From assembly GCA_934047225.1 (NCBI GenBank), contig OW203984.1, positions 7,883,201 through 7,947,200 on the forward strand: a stretch of 64,000 nt of DNA, in the 5' to 3' direction. This document shows positions 1-10,054 of this stretch, piece after piece. Within the stretch, counting starts at the first letter, position 1. Every line of letters starts with the position of its first letter. Origin of the DNA: Ypsolopha sequella. Taxonomy: Eukaryota > Arthropoda > Insecta > Lepidoptera > Ypsolophidae. The notes beneath the pieces were generated by a model, which searched no databases, was not told the DNA's origin, and saw nothing but the letters and a program-made list of their open reading frames with translations. Both the position numbers and the translations under genes were made by a program.

Positions 1-2157
1 TTATATTTCATTTTGATTTAAAAATTACATTAAGGAAACTGTTTTATTTATGTAGAATAATCTAGAACCTTAACACGGTATTTTGATAAAAACTTACAAA
101 GATAAATATTAAGATGTACATGTATAAATATTAAGATGTACGTGTAAACAATTTTGATATATTGAACCCTATTTTAGAGTAAGTGTAGAATCCTAGCTAG
201 AAAGCATGGCTATTACCTAGCATATAGTTTTAACAAACGAAATCCATATTATTCTATAATCCTTATACTTGAAATTGATCAAAGAAAAACTGTTCTGCAT
301 CCCTGTTCCAATGCTGTAGACCAGGAGCTGTAAATAATATCACTAAGATATAAAATTCTTGATAAAATTAACAAAAGGTTTTTGGTTTCCAATTTATACT
401 GATAATTATCCTTATCGTTAAAACTATCCAGATATTTGTTTATTTGTATAATAATTATATAAATTTTGTATGAGACATTTTATAACATATAGTTCATACC
501 CAGTTTAGAAGTCATAGCTTCAACTAAATAATGTTTTTATATACTATTATTTACCTTTATACCTACTTATTTTAATAAAAGGTAATTTCAATATATGGAT
601 AGTATTTTTTACCAGCATTAAAGGTCTATGACTCTCGACCTATTAACGAGTCCACGTGTAACATTGCTGCATCAGCTCTAGGTAACTAGCGAGCAGGTCA
701 CAGACTAATTAACTATTAGACATCTTATCAACCATAGACAAGTGTTAGTATAGCATATTTATATTTATTCTTAATGCACTCGCACAGAAAACTTAATTCT
801 AAATTATATGATAAAGTTGTGTACAATGGCGCGCTTATCTCAATAATGAGATTTCTTTCAGCAAACAAAGGGCGATAGGCATATTTTATATAAATAAGAT
901 ATTCATATGGTGCAAGATAATACTTATACAGAAACAAGATTAAATTAATAGTAGATACCTAATAGTTAAAAACATAATAATATAATAAATACATGAAATT
1001 TACATGCAAATGCCTACATAGTAGTTTAGCCTGCATACAGTTTGATGGACTTAGCACTAAAAGAGTTTCCTTACGCCCCAGTGTTATAAGAAGGTGTTTT
1101 AGTAGTGCAATTGCACTGATGTGTTTGCGAAAAAAGTGTACCACTTTACAACGTCTAATGACTTAGTGGTCTGTGGAGCACTTCTTTGAAATATTATATT
1201 ATTTTTTGCTTACACATAATTATTAGGTAGCTTTATTGCTTTAATGGTTCAGTGGTTAAAGACTAGAAGTTAAGGGTTCGATTTATAACATAAGGTTTGT
1301 ATATTACATACTAATAACAAATAAATAAATAGGTTGATTTAGAATTATTGTTTGTCTTTATGTGAGATAATATTGCGTTGTGACAACAAAACTACATTTA
1401 AGATTTTAATATAGTTTACTTTACTATCAACATAGACTTCTTATTTTTATTTATGGGTTGTAAAGTAACTTTGTTATAGATGAGTGTATATGAAGTCGCA
1501 GGCGAAAAGCTAGTTTTTACCCAAGATGACTTTTTATTCATCATCCAAATTTATACTGTACAAAAGACCTATGATATTGATCACCTACCAAGCCTCTAAT
1601 ATGATTTTGAATGATGAATAAAATGGTGTTTCATAATTATAATATAATTTAATTGTAACATGACCTTTAAGGTATGTATTCGGGGATGGTGTTAAATCAT
1701 TTCTTGATGGACGATTAGTAGTAATGAAGTCGCAGGCAAAAGTTAGTTACAAAAATAAAATTATTGTGAAACTGCGTTGTAAGCCACGGGTTAGGTGTTA
1801 TATTACATTATTTAAAATTGGGTTACTTCCTTCGAAAATATCAATATTGCAGCGTAAGTATACCTACTTTCATAACAATTATTTAAAGTAATATGAGTAA
1901 AATAAGTTAAACGATTATAGATTACTGAACAATATGCTATAAGGGTGAAATTTAATCGTCAGTAAAGTAAAACTTATTACAAAAATACATTTTGACAAAA
2001 AGGTTTATAAAACATTTTTACAAATTTCCAATTCACTCTTTGACCGTATTCGCGTGCTGTTATTACTCCTTGAGGAAACTGTTAGTTTTTTCCTTCCGTT
2101 GTTTCTAACGTGCTGTTCGTGTGTGTGTGTGAAAATCCTTCGAATCCTGCCCTAAAA
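1..2157. other. AT-rich non-coding flank left of the Polinton-like element
   Basis: No credible gene is seen. The stretch holds a weak tRNA-like SINE remnant (about 1235-1330, with TGGTTCAGTGG and GGTTCGATT boxes and a TAAATAAATA tail), two short similar pieces with GAAGTCGCAGGC near 1491 and 1725, and a decayed inverted-repeat element at about 1518-1620 resembling the element at 56554-56819. The left end of the Polinton-like element should lie somewhere here, but I could not recognise a terminal inverted repeat. Confidence 0.5.
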
Positions 2158-3231
2158 ATGTTAGTATTCGTGAGTACCTATTTCATCTTCTCAGTTAAAG
2201 TAGAATTGATTTTAAACTGTTTTATATTTTAATACCAATTTGTTTTGCGTTTTATTTTCTACGGCGTTGTGCGTTCTAAAAATGGTTTGTTTTATTTTAC
2301 AAGCCTTTTGTTGTTGTTTTGTTATGATAAATATTCCAAAATTTTATTCAAGAAACCCTAGCTAACAATAAAAAACAGCATTGAAATCTGTAAAGTGTTT
2401 CTCAAGTTACAAATGAAAAAAACAGACAAACATCGTCTAGTCCTGTTAGTTTTTATATAGGTAGTAAAACAGTGTATATTTTACAGGTCTGACTCAGAAT
2501 ACGAAAGTGTCGTCTCGCATCCGCAAGTTGTGAAAAATAAAGCTGCGGTAGCTGGACCGAGTAAACGTAAAACGACCTCTTCAGCAGAAAACCAAAGGTA
2601 CATCTTTGTCTTTATTTCTATTTCTAAGTCTCTTTAATCCGTTTTTTCCACTTTAACTTAAAACAAATAAATAAATTAATGTTTCTCTATTCGCAACTAT
2701 TGAGTTTATTGATATTAAATTCTGTAATAAAACCCGCATTCAAACGTATTTTGCAGTTATTTAATCGTATGAACGTACACTCAGACGTGGCACAACATTT
2801 TCAACGTATACTTGTGTGTCTAAAACGAATCTTTTATTTACAGGGCAAACAAAAAGAAAAGCAGTGGTTCAAGTAGCAAGCAGCTTGATATTTTCGGCAT
2901 ACTAGAAGAAGCCGAAAATATAGCCAGCAGCGCGGCGCCTACAAACTTTCCAGTATCATCAAGCTTTATATCACGAGTCGCAAACGGTTCAGTACTGAAG
3001 GCTATTGATAACGAAGGAGAATTTTACGTGGAGTTAAAAGTATACAAAACCGTCGACGCTAAAAGTACCAAGCCAGAGGAAAGGTGGAAGAAATCGTTGT
3101 TTGGGGTGAAACTGTTGACCGACCAGGACTCTGGTCAGTGGCAGGCATTGCAGAAGTTTGTACGGGAAGCACACTCTGTGTTTACCGACTGTGAGGGTGT
3201 GTTTTATAGTGATAAAATTAATATTAAGTAA
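2158..3231 (+). CDS. Spliced small gene of unknown function, first gene of the Polinton-like element
   Basis: Proposed CDS join(2158..2169, 2473..2597, 2844..3231), 174 aa. Exon 1 has only four codons (MLVF) before a GTGAGT donor. Exon 2 ends at an AG|GTACAT donor, and exon 3 follows a strong TTTACAG acceptor at 2843. The frame stays open across both junctions to TAA. A stronger TTTACAG acceptor at 2486 also exists, but its phase does not fit exon 1, so the first intron is less certain than the second. The product has a basic, Ser/Lys-rich N-terminal half and a folded-looking C-terminal half with WKKSLFGVKLL and a run ending FYSDKINIK. AATAAA at 3256 lies 25 nt after the stop. I do not recognise the family. 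It could be an accessory or early gene of the element, or host sequence beside it. Confidence 0.55.
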
Positions 3232-3255
3232 AATATTTTTCTTTATGACATGATC

Positions 3256-3261
3256 AATAAA
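3256..3261 (+). terminator. Polyadenylation signal for the spliced gene 2158-3231
   Basis: AATAAA lies 25 nt downstream of the stop codon and before the polymerase start at 3457, so the two plus-strand genes probably make separate transcripts. Confidence 0.55.
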
Positions 3262-3456
3262 ACATAATATCTTTTTCTGTTATATATTATACACATTATT
3301 TTTTATTTTGTGATCTTCCACTTTCTTTCTTTATTCTGATAACTTTTTTTATTCTAATCACAGACCGATAACTAATTTGACGAAAACGCATCAATTACTA
3401 TTATTTACATACTTGCCTGTTGTTACATTCAGTGATTTCAAGCCATTAACTCAATA

Positions 3457-6400
3457 ATGCCGTACTGTACTGTTTGTCGAACAGCAGTTGATGGTAAAAA
3501 ATGGATAGGGCATTTACGCAGTAATTTGCATAAAAACAATGCCGTGGTATCTCTATGCGATGGTGTCGAGATAATTACTTCTGCTTTCAAGTCCCGTATA
3601 GCAACATATAGGGTTACAGCCAGTAGTGAGTTTGAGCAAAACTCTGTAGATAACTTTTTTGACTCGGTTCGAAACAAGATAAAACATCTTTTTGATAAAT
3701 CACTCAAAGCTCATACTTGTATAAAAGTAAATATTGAACTGTTTTCATTGTTTTTGATGTTCAAAAATGATTGTCAAGAAATGAAATCATTTGGAACTAA
3801 AAACCAGATTTTATATCTGAACTACGATTTTGATTTGAAATATTCAGGGGTCTTGAATACAATCAAAACAAAAATTGAAGAGTTTCAAGAGAGAGATAGT
3901 GGGTGGACATTTCTCAGTAATTCGCATCTTGAAATTAATATAAATAAATACCAACCACTGCGAGGTGCTAGCCATGTTGAGTTGCCTGAGTTTATAAAAA
4001 ATAAACGAGCTTGTCTAAACATAAAGAACAATGACCCTTATTGCTTTCTGTGGTGCGTTATGGCAGCCTTATTTCCATCTCTGAAACATCCCGAACGAAT
4101 AACATCTTACCCTGACTTTAGGAAAAAATTGAACATAGAGGGAATGTCATTTCCAGTCAGTTTTTCGGATATAGGTGTATTTGAAAAAAACAACTCTCAT
4201 ATTGGTATCGTGGTGTATGGGTTGTATGATGGAAAGACTATTTCGGGTCCCTTGTATAAATCAGAAATTTTAAAGGATAAAACAATTATTCATCTACTAT
4301 ATCTTGAGAAGGATTTATCATCTCATTTCTGTCTAATCAGAAACCTGTCTCGTCTGGTTAGAAGTCAAATAACTAAACACCATCAAAAGTTACACATTTG
4401 CGAAAGTTGTTTGCTATTTTTTACGACACTTGAACAAGTCAATAATCACTTATGCAGTGGGGTAGCTACCAAAATACCTGAAAAGGGAAGCATTTTACAG
4501 TTTCAAAACTATGGACGTAAACAAAACATGCCTTTTGTGATTTACGCTGACTTAGAAACGATGCTCGAGAAATATGATGGCTGCAATAATAATCCCAACA
4601 TCGCTAGCACATCGGCCTTACAACGTCACGTGCCGATAGCATTCGCTTACCAGATAGTTTGCTCGGTAGATGACTCATATGATATGTTTGTTACTTACCG
4701 CGGTGTCGACTGTATTGAAAAGTTTATCAAATGTTTAAATCGCGATGTACGAAAAATACATGAAATTTTGAAAAAAACTGTGAGCATAATATTCACAGAA
4801 GCAGATAAAAAAGATTTCGAAAACGCCACTCGATGTTACATCTGTAAAAACTTTATGTTTTTGGATCGGGTCCGTGATCACTGCCATATCACCGGAAAGT
4901 ATCGCGGACCAGCCCACAATCATTGTAATTTACAGCTTAAACTACCCGCTTTTGTTCCTGTAGTATTTCATAATTTAGCTGGGTACGACTGTCACTTGTT
5001 TATAAAGGAGCTGGCTTTATCACCCGGCCCTGTAAAAGTCATACCTAAAACTAAAGAAAACTATATTTCGTTCACTAAATACATACCGATTTCCCAGGAA
5101 GATAGCATCCAAGTACGATTTATTGATTCATTTAAATTTTTAGGAGCTAGCTTAGACCAACTTGCAAAATCATTAACGAAAAATCAGTTTCATTATTTAA
5201 GAAACCGATTTCAAGAAGACAGCAAATTTAATTTACTCGTGCGTAAAGGTGTTTATCCTTATTGCTTTATGTCTGAAATGGATCGTTATGAAAATAAGTC
5301 TTTACCATCAAAAGAAAGTTTTTTTAATTCACTTACCGGTGAAGACATAAGTGACGAGGACTATGAGCATGCGCAAGCAGTTTGGTTGGAATTTGCTATA
5401 AAAGATTTAGGTGAATACACAGATCTGTATTTGCAAACAGATGTTTTATTACTTACAGACATATTCGAAAATTTCCGAAAAACTTGCAAAAAGTACTACG
5501 AACTTGATAGCTTATTCTATCTCACTATAAGTGCGTTGTCGTTTGACAGTATGCTTCTCAAAACTCAAGTAAAGCTCGAGCTACTTACTGATTTAGAAAT
5601 CATTCGAATGATTCAGGGAGGAATAAGAGGTGGGGTATGTATGTGCTCTAAGCGTTATGCTAAAGCCAATAATAAGTACCTGTCCGACTATGATACATCT
5701 CAACCAGATTCATTTATCGTTTACATAGACGCTAACAACTTATACGGCTATTGTATGTCACAGATGCTACCCCTTAGTCATTTTAGATTTTTAACAGCAA
5801 AGGAAATGGAAACTTTTGATGTTTCAACTATTCCCGATAATGGTGAAACTGGTTATATTTTAGAAGTAGACATAATCTATCCTGAAATTTTACACCATGA
5901 GCATAACGATCTTCCTTTTTGCCCTGAAAAATGTATTCCTCCCGGAGGAAAGAATCATAAACTTGTGCCTAATCTGTATAATAAATATAGGTACGTGATT
6001 CATTACGTTCACCTGAAGCAGTGCCTTAAACACGGCTTGAGACTAGTCAAAGTACATAGAGTTATTACTTTTCGGCAAAGTGCGTATTTAAAAGAATATA
6101 TTGATCTAAATACAAAGTTACGACAAAAAGCAAAGTCAAAGTTTGAGCAAGACTTTTTTAAACTCTTAAACAACAGTATTTTTGGAAAAACGTTGGAAAA
6201 TACTGAGCGACGTACAAATGTTCAGTTAGTTAAACATTGGATCGATTTAAATAATAAAACGAAACAATCATCTTCTGCACAAAAATTAATCGCGCGACCA
6301 AATTTTCAAACTGTTTCAGTACTATCAGACGATTTAGTTGCAATACAGATGAAACCCGAATGCGTTCGCTTAGATAAACCTATCTATATCGGTTTCACCG

Positions 6401-6972
6401 TTCTAGAATTGTCAAAGAGCCACATGTATGATTATTACTATACCGTAATAAAACCAGTATATGAAAATAGAGTTTCCGTTCTTTACCTAGATACGGATTC
6501 ATACATACTAATGTTACAGACCAAAAACTTTTATAGGGATTTGAAAAATATATTTTTGGATAATTTTGATACCAGTAATTACGACGTCGACAATTGTTAC
6601 GGTATACCGTTACAGAACAAAAAAGTACCGGGGCTATTTAAGGATGAAATGGGTGGTCAAGTTATATCTGAATTTGTAGGTCTACGTTCGAAGCTATATT
6701 GCATTCGCACCGAAAGCAGCTCTGTAAAAAAAGCTAAAGGCGTGAAAAAAGCCGTAATAAAAAAATTAAACGTTTCCGATTATAAAAAATCGTTGTTTGA
6801 GAAAATAATAATTCGTAAAAAAAATATTTTGTTTCGATCAATTAAACATGAAATATTTACTCAGAGTGTAAACAAAATTGCTTTGTCGAGCAATGATGAT
6901 AAACGTTTACTGCAGCATGACAATATTTCAACAAAAGCCTGGGGTAATTCATCAATAATATTATTATCTTAA
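3457..6972 (+). CDS. PolB: Protein-primed family B DNA polymerase of Polinton/Maverick type
   Basis: 1171 aa, full length for the family. It would replicate the linear element from its ends using a protein primer. A C2H2-like finger sits at the extreme N-terminus (CTVC...HLRSNLH). The 3'-5' exonuclease motifs are YADLET (D365/E367), HNLAGYD (about 505-511) and YLQTD (about 657). Between exo I and II, at about 460-490, lies a CYIC...DHCH...HNHCN block like the zinc-binding fold of endonuclease VII, which is familiar from Polinton polymerases. Polymerase motifs are DANNLYG (D758, motif A), NNSIFGK (about 905-911, motif B) and YLDTDS (1010-1015, motif C, both Asp present). No frameshift or internal stop is seen. 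The start is the first ATG after an in-frame stop region and includes the finger. AATAAA at 7195 may end the transcript. It is the only long plus-strand gene of the element, flanked by two spliced genes. Confidence 0.95.
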   Translation: MPYCTVCRTAVDGKKWIGHLRSNLHKNNAVVSLCDGVEIITSAFKSRIATYRVTASSEFEQNSVDNFFDSVRNKIKHLFDKSLKAHTCIKVNIELFSLFLMFKNDCQEMKSFGTKNQILYLNYDFDLKYSGVLNTIKTKIEEFQERDSGWTFLSNSHLEININKYQPLRGASHVELPEFIKNKRACLNIKNNDPYCFLWCVMAALFPSLKHPERITSYPDFRKKLNIEGMSFPVSFSDIGVFEKNNSHIGIVVYGLYDGKTISGPLYKSEILKDKTIIHLLYLEKDLSSHFCLIRNLSRLVRSQITKHHQKLHICESCLLFFTTLEQVNNHLCSGVATKIPEKGSILQFQNYGRKQNMPFVIYADLETMLEKYDGCNNNPNIASTSALQRHVPIAFAYQIVCSVDDSYDMFVTYRGVDCIEKFIKCLNRDVRKIHEILKKTVSIIFTEADKKDFENATRCYICKNFMFLDRVRDHCHITGKYRGPAHNHCNLQLKLPAFVPVVFHNLAGYDCHLFIKELALSPGPVKVIPKTKENYISFTKYIPISQEDSIQVRFIDSFKFLGASLDQLAKSLTKNQFHYLRNRFQEDSKFNLLVRKGVYPYCFMSEMDRYENKSLPSKESFFNSLTGEDISDEDYEHAQAVWLEFAIKDLGEYTDLYLQTDVLLLTDIFENFRKTCKKYYELDSLFYLTISALSFDSMLLKTQVKLELLTDLEIIRMIQGGIRGGVCMCSKRYAKANNKYLSDYDTSQPDSFIVYIDANNLYGYCMSQMLPLSHFRFLTAKEMETFDVSTIPDNGETGYILEVDIIYPEILHHEHNDLPFCPEKCIPPGGKNHKLVPNLYNKYRYVIHYVHLKQCLKHGLRLVKVHRVITFRQSAYLKEYIDLNTKLRQKAKSKFEQDFFKLLNNSIFGKTLENTERRTNVQLVKHWIDLNNKTKQSSSAQKLIARPNFQTVSVLSDDLVAIQMKPECVRLDKPIYIGFTVLELSKSHMYDYYYTVIKPVYENRVSVLYLDTDSYILMLQTKNFYRDLKNIFLDNFDTSNYDVDNCYGIPLQNKKVPGLFKDEMGGQVISEFVGLRSKLYCIRTESSSVKKAKGVKKAVIKKLNVSDYKKSLFEKIIIRKKNILFRSIKHEIFTQSVNKIALSSNDDKRLLQHDNISTKAWGNSSIILLS

Positions 6973-7679
6973 GTGAGTTAATGGCTTGTATTTAACTGTA
7001 GATAGAACCTTTTATGTTTTATGTATATAATTAGTTTCAAACTGTAACACTTAATTTACAGATAAATTTAATTAATAATTAATATAATTAAATTTATCTC
7101 AAAATTAAGTAGGTACCATTATGTATTTTGTTTTTATGTATACCTACCTGTAGTTTATATTAGTAAGTTTAAAAATTGTAAACCTTAATTTACAAATAAA
7201 TTTGTTCATGAATCATTACCATGAATTTTATTTTATTTCATAGTCCTTTTGCTAACAGTTAGTTAAAAACAACGTTTATAATTACCCTGCAGTCTCTGCA
7301 TACCCTGTAGGAGACATGCGTGAGTATATTATTATTTACCTGTGTAACGCATACAGGAATGAACACGTCGGACATCGGTCACCGGTCACCTGATTGAATA
7401 ATGCAAGTAAGCAGAAATCGTCTTGCAATTGTATGTATATGCGTGTGTGTGTGTGTGTGAAATGTAAACAGCTGACATCAGTCTATTATGACCTGTATTG
7501 CATAGGTGTAAGATTCAAATATTTATAGGTACAAGCCTCACTGCCATATAGTCACATGTGGAGTGGGCAACTATTAACTAACAAATGCATGCATTCATTA
7601 GGCTTTAGACAGACCCGAGGTAAACAACAGTTACCTGGTTTTACTAAGCAGTTATTTACGTTACGACCTTGGCTCAAAA
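6973..7679. other. 3' UTR and spacer after the polymerase
   Basis: AT-rich. It contains a fold-back around 7061-7098 (GATAAATTTAATTAA paired with its complement), a short direct repeat (AA..TGTAA.ACTTAATTTACA near 7033 and 7168), AATAAA at 7195-7200, and a (GT)n run at 7442-7460. No ORF. Confidence 0.5.
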
Positions 7680-8159
7680 ATGTCTTTTTCTGTAAGTAGA
7701 ACTTTAATTTGATTAACATTAAATTAACTTTATCAGTATACTTTTATATTTATTTATAAATATAATAAAGCTAATTTGTTTTTGTTACAGATCCTGACTG
7801 ATCAAAATGACCCATATTATTACGCTCAAAATATGTTGGAAGGGATGGATAGTGACGTGGAAGTTGTCCGACAGATTCCCCAGCCTCAGAATTTAGTTAA
7901 AAAACGGGTGAGGACACACAGAAAGCGATCTTCAAAGGAGATGATGCAATCTTCTTTTATAATAAACAAGACGTCTCGACGAGGAAATCGGCTCATCAAG
8001 ATTGAGATATATGACCTCCATGAATGCCAAGACATAAATCGTGAAAGTGCTTTAGTGACCTGTCAATGGGTGTGTGAGGATCCTATGGACGAAATTTTAG
8101 ACTTGACAGAAAGTGTTATAAAAAGAATATCGCAAAAGATGTGTGACAATAATATTTAA
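7680..8159 (+). CDS. Spliced small gene of unknown function, downstream of polymerase
   Basis: Proposed CDS join(7680..7691, 7791..8159), 126 aa. Exon 1 has four codons (MSFS) before a canonical GTAAGT donor. The 99-nt intron ends in TTTTTGTTACAG. The product is acidic at the N-terminus (GMDSDVEVV), then very basic (KKRVRTHRKRSSKE), and ends in a mixed segment with ECQDINRESALVTCQW and an amphipathic C-terminus. The basic patch could be a nuclear localisation or nucleic-acid-binding signal; that is inference. Its architecture, an AUG in a four-codon first exon followed by an intron, is the same as in the gene at 2158, suggesting both are early genes of one element. It converges on the minus-strand gene ending at 8349. 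Family not recognised. Confidence 0.6.
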
Positions 8160-8316
8160 AAATTAGTTAAGTGTTGGAATTTAAGTAAATATTCTATGAT
8201 GTAAGTAATATTTTAGTCAATTAAATATATTTTATTCGAGTGAAATTAAAGTTTTCGTTTTATTTTATTTTATTAACAGGTACATAAATTAAACAATTTT
8301 CATTTAATTTTTAATT

Positions 8317-8322
8317 TTATTT
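8317..8322 (-). terminator. Polyadenylation signal for the minus-strand gene block
   Basis: TTTATT on the plus strand reads AATAAA on the minus strand, 27 nt past the stop of the last minus-strand gene. It is placed to end the transcript carrying the capsid-region genes. Confidence 0.5.
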
Positions 8323-8348
8323 GAACTCTGTAAAATAATTAAGTACAA

Positions 8349-8843
8349 TTAAAACTTAAAACAAAACATATTGTTGTTATAAAACCAATTTTTTATGGAA
8401 ATTACATTTTTTAAAGCAAACTTGTTTGCATGATTACTAAAACAAATTAAGTTATTTTCACAAAACTCATCGAGTAAGTTTCTTAAGTTAGGACACCCTT
8501 TTTCTCCTATATCAATAACAGTACATTTTTTACACAATTCATATATCCACGTTATCTTTTCACCTCCTTTTACAAAAATTTTCTTATTTCTAAGATAGTC
8601 ATGAATAATTCTACGAAATTCCCTATAATCAATATAACCCTCAGACCATTTGTATCCTTGGTTGATCTCAAGCCACTTCACGTGTTTTTTTTCTCGGTCA
8701 TTCAATGATGCAAAAGGGTATGGGGGCTTTACAAGAAATGTTTGTGTAAATAGTGGACTAGCAATTGCAAATTCCTTTAAAATAAAATTATTTTTAAAGT
8801 CCTTAAAGCCTTGCAAATCGCAAAAAATATATTCAGTACTCAT
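8349..8843 (-). CDS. Conserved DLQGF-type protein of insect Polinton-like elements, function unknown
   Basis: 164 aa. Landmarks are FCDLQGFKDF at residues 7-16, KEFAIA, VKPPYPFASL, GYKWSEGYIDYREF, KKIFVKGGEKITWI and IDIGEKGCPNL. I recognise the pattern (D-x-Q-x-F, K-E-x-A, KPP, W..G...Y, VKG.EK..W) as a family that recurs in arthropod genomes next to such elements. No function is known to me. The opening D.Q.F strand resembles the first strand of RNase H-fold exonucleases, but the remaining acidic residues cannot be assigned, so that is only a guess. Its ATG overlaps the TGA of the capsid gene as ATGA (8840-8843), so it is the last gene of the coupled run and is followed by AATAAA. Confidence 0.75.
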   Translation of the reverse strand: MSTEYIFCDLQGFKDFKNNFILKEFAIASPLFTQTFLVKPPYPFASLNDREKKHVKWLEINQGYKWSEGYIDYREFRRIIHDYLRNKKIFVKGGEKITWIYELCKKCTVIDIGEKGCPNLRNLLDEFCENNLICFSNHANKFALKNVISIKNWFYNNNMFCFKF

Positions 8844-10054
8844 GATATCTTTTTTACAATACTTGTAAGTGGTTTGTATTCAAAAACGCAATCATTCAAA
8901 AACAGACAGTACGCAGATGTCTTATCAGGAAACTCAAGATCACTTTCTAAATCAATTCGCACATCGATAGGGCCTGATTTTAAAGTTTCATTCTGGCGAC
9001 AACAGTCAATTACAAATAAGGGCGCTTTTTCCTTAAATTCTTTAAAACTGATTGACGGCTCGCAACGACGACCGTAATATGAATGTTGGAATGTTGCAAA
9101 AGCCTCGTATAATAAAGCATATCTATCTTCACCAAATTGGATGTTTAAATTTTCATATGGATAATAAGCGGAATTCAAAAATACTTTGACATCTCGTAAA
9201 TGACAATGATCAAATTGTGACATATCCTTTGCTCCATTATTTTTGCGATCAGTTTGCAACCCTATAATTACATATCTCGGTTTTTCTACTTGAGATGTTG
9301 TTTTTACTGACCAAGTATGTTTTGTTGTCCTTGGCAAAAGAGGGTATTCGTACAGATCCCAGTTTCTAAATGCTAAATTTATAGTTCTGTCTTTCTCCAA
9401 ATATTTCAGCAAGTTAATTCTTTCACGATCCGATACTTTGATATGGGGCACCCTCCATACGATTTTATTAATAGTAAGGTCATGTATTACTTCATTTGTA
9501 TTTAGTTTGAGTGAATTCAGGTTCGTATTGCTTCGCAAAAGAACTAGCTCATGTTTGCAGTTCATGATAATTTTATTGTAGTCTTCCGCAAATCCGAGAA
9601 TTTTGTTCAAAGGTATGCAAACAGAAAAATGACCTCCATTTGTATTTTTTATACCATCAAAATCCCATCCCCAAAACCTAGACATTTTCGATTCATTTGA
9701 ATTCATTGACAATAATGACTTTATAGTTGTCGACAAACCAGCATTTTTAATCTTGTCAATTTCTACCCCATTTATTTCATATCGTATTTCTTGAAAAAGG
9801 AAAAGTATGTAATTATTAATAAACTCAACGCTATGAACTTTCTCTTTTGTTTCTCTACTTTTATGAATTGTAACGGAACCTTCTATATACAATGTGCTCA
9901 CTGATGGCAAAACGTACAAATCCTGTTGATTGATGGGAATGCGTATTTCGTCATTTTTATTAAAACTGTTCACATAAGGCTTATAAGAATGCACCTGATA
10001 GCTTTCAATGCTGTTGTCCTGAACAAACGATTCTCCTATATCCAAAATACTCAT
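8840..10054 (-). CDS. MCP: Probable major capsid protein (double jelly-roll) of the Polinton-like element
   Basis: 404 aa, rich in beta-strand-like alternation with few charged clusters. Early strands read NSFNKNDEIRIPINQQD and TLYIEGSV, followed by FLFQEIRYEINGVEIDKIKNAG. A central KHELVLLRS follows, and the C-terminal part includes FVIDCCRQNE, IDVRIDLESDLEF and AYCLFLNDCVFEYKPL. This layout matches the capsid-like proteins of insect Polintons as I know them (Polinton capsids are established as double jelly-roll proteins). It is shorter than vertebrate Polinton capsids (around 600 aa). Position supports the call: directly after the penton candidate and near the protease. Start and stop are both shared with neighbours through ATGA overlaps. 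Structure prediction would settle the fold. Confidence 0.72.
   Translation of the reverse strand: MSILDIGESFVQDNSIESYQVHSYKPYVNSFNKNDEIRIPINQQDLYVLPSVSTLYIEGSVTIHKSRETKEKVHSVEFINNYILFLFQEIRYEINGVEIDKIKNAGLSTTIKSLLSMNSNESKMSRFWGWDFDGIKNTNGGHFSVCIPLNKILGFAEDYNKIIMNCKHELVLLRSNTNLNSLKLNTNEVIHDLTINKIVWRVPHIKVSDRERINLLKYLEKDRTINLAFRNWDLYEYPLLPRTTKHTWSVKTTSQVEKPRYVIIGLQTDRKNNGAKDMSQFDHCHLRDVKVFLNSAYYPYENLNIQFGEDRYALLYEAFATFQHSYYGRRCEPSISFKEFKEKAPLFVIDCCRQNETLKSGPIDVRIDLESDLEFPDKTSAYCLFLNDCVFEYKPLTSIVKKIS

Noticed and set aside
1..2157. Left terminal inverted repeat of the Polinton-like element
   Set aside because: Searched by eye for matches to 15164-15700 in inverse orientation; nothing beyond short AT-rich chance matches.
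2679..2876. 65-aa ORF between exons of the first spliced gene
   Set aside because: Lies mostly in the proposed second intron and is read in another frame.
8650..9077. Plus-strand ORFs opposite the 164-aa and capsid genes
   Set aside because: Antisense shadows of well-supported minus-strand genes; no family resemblance.
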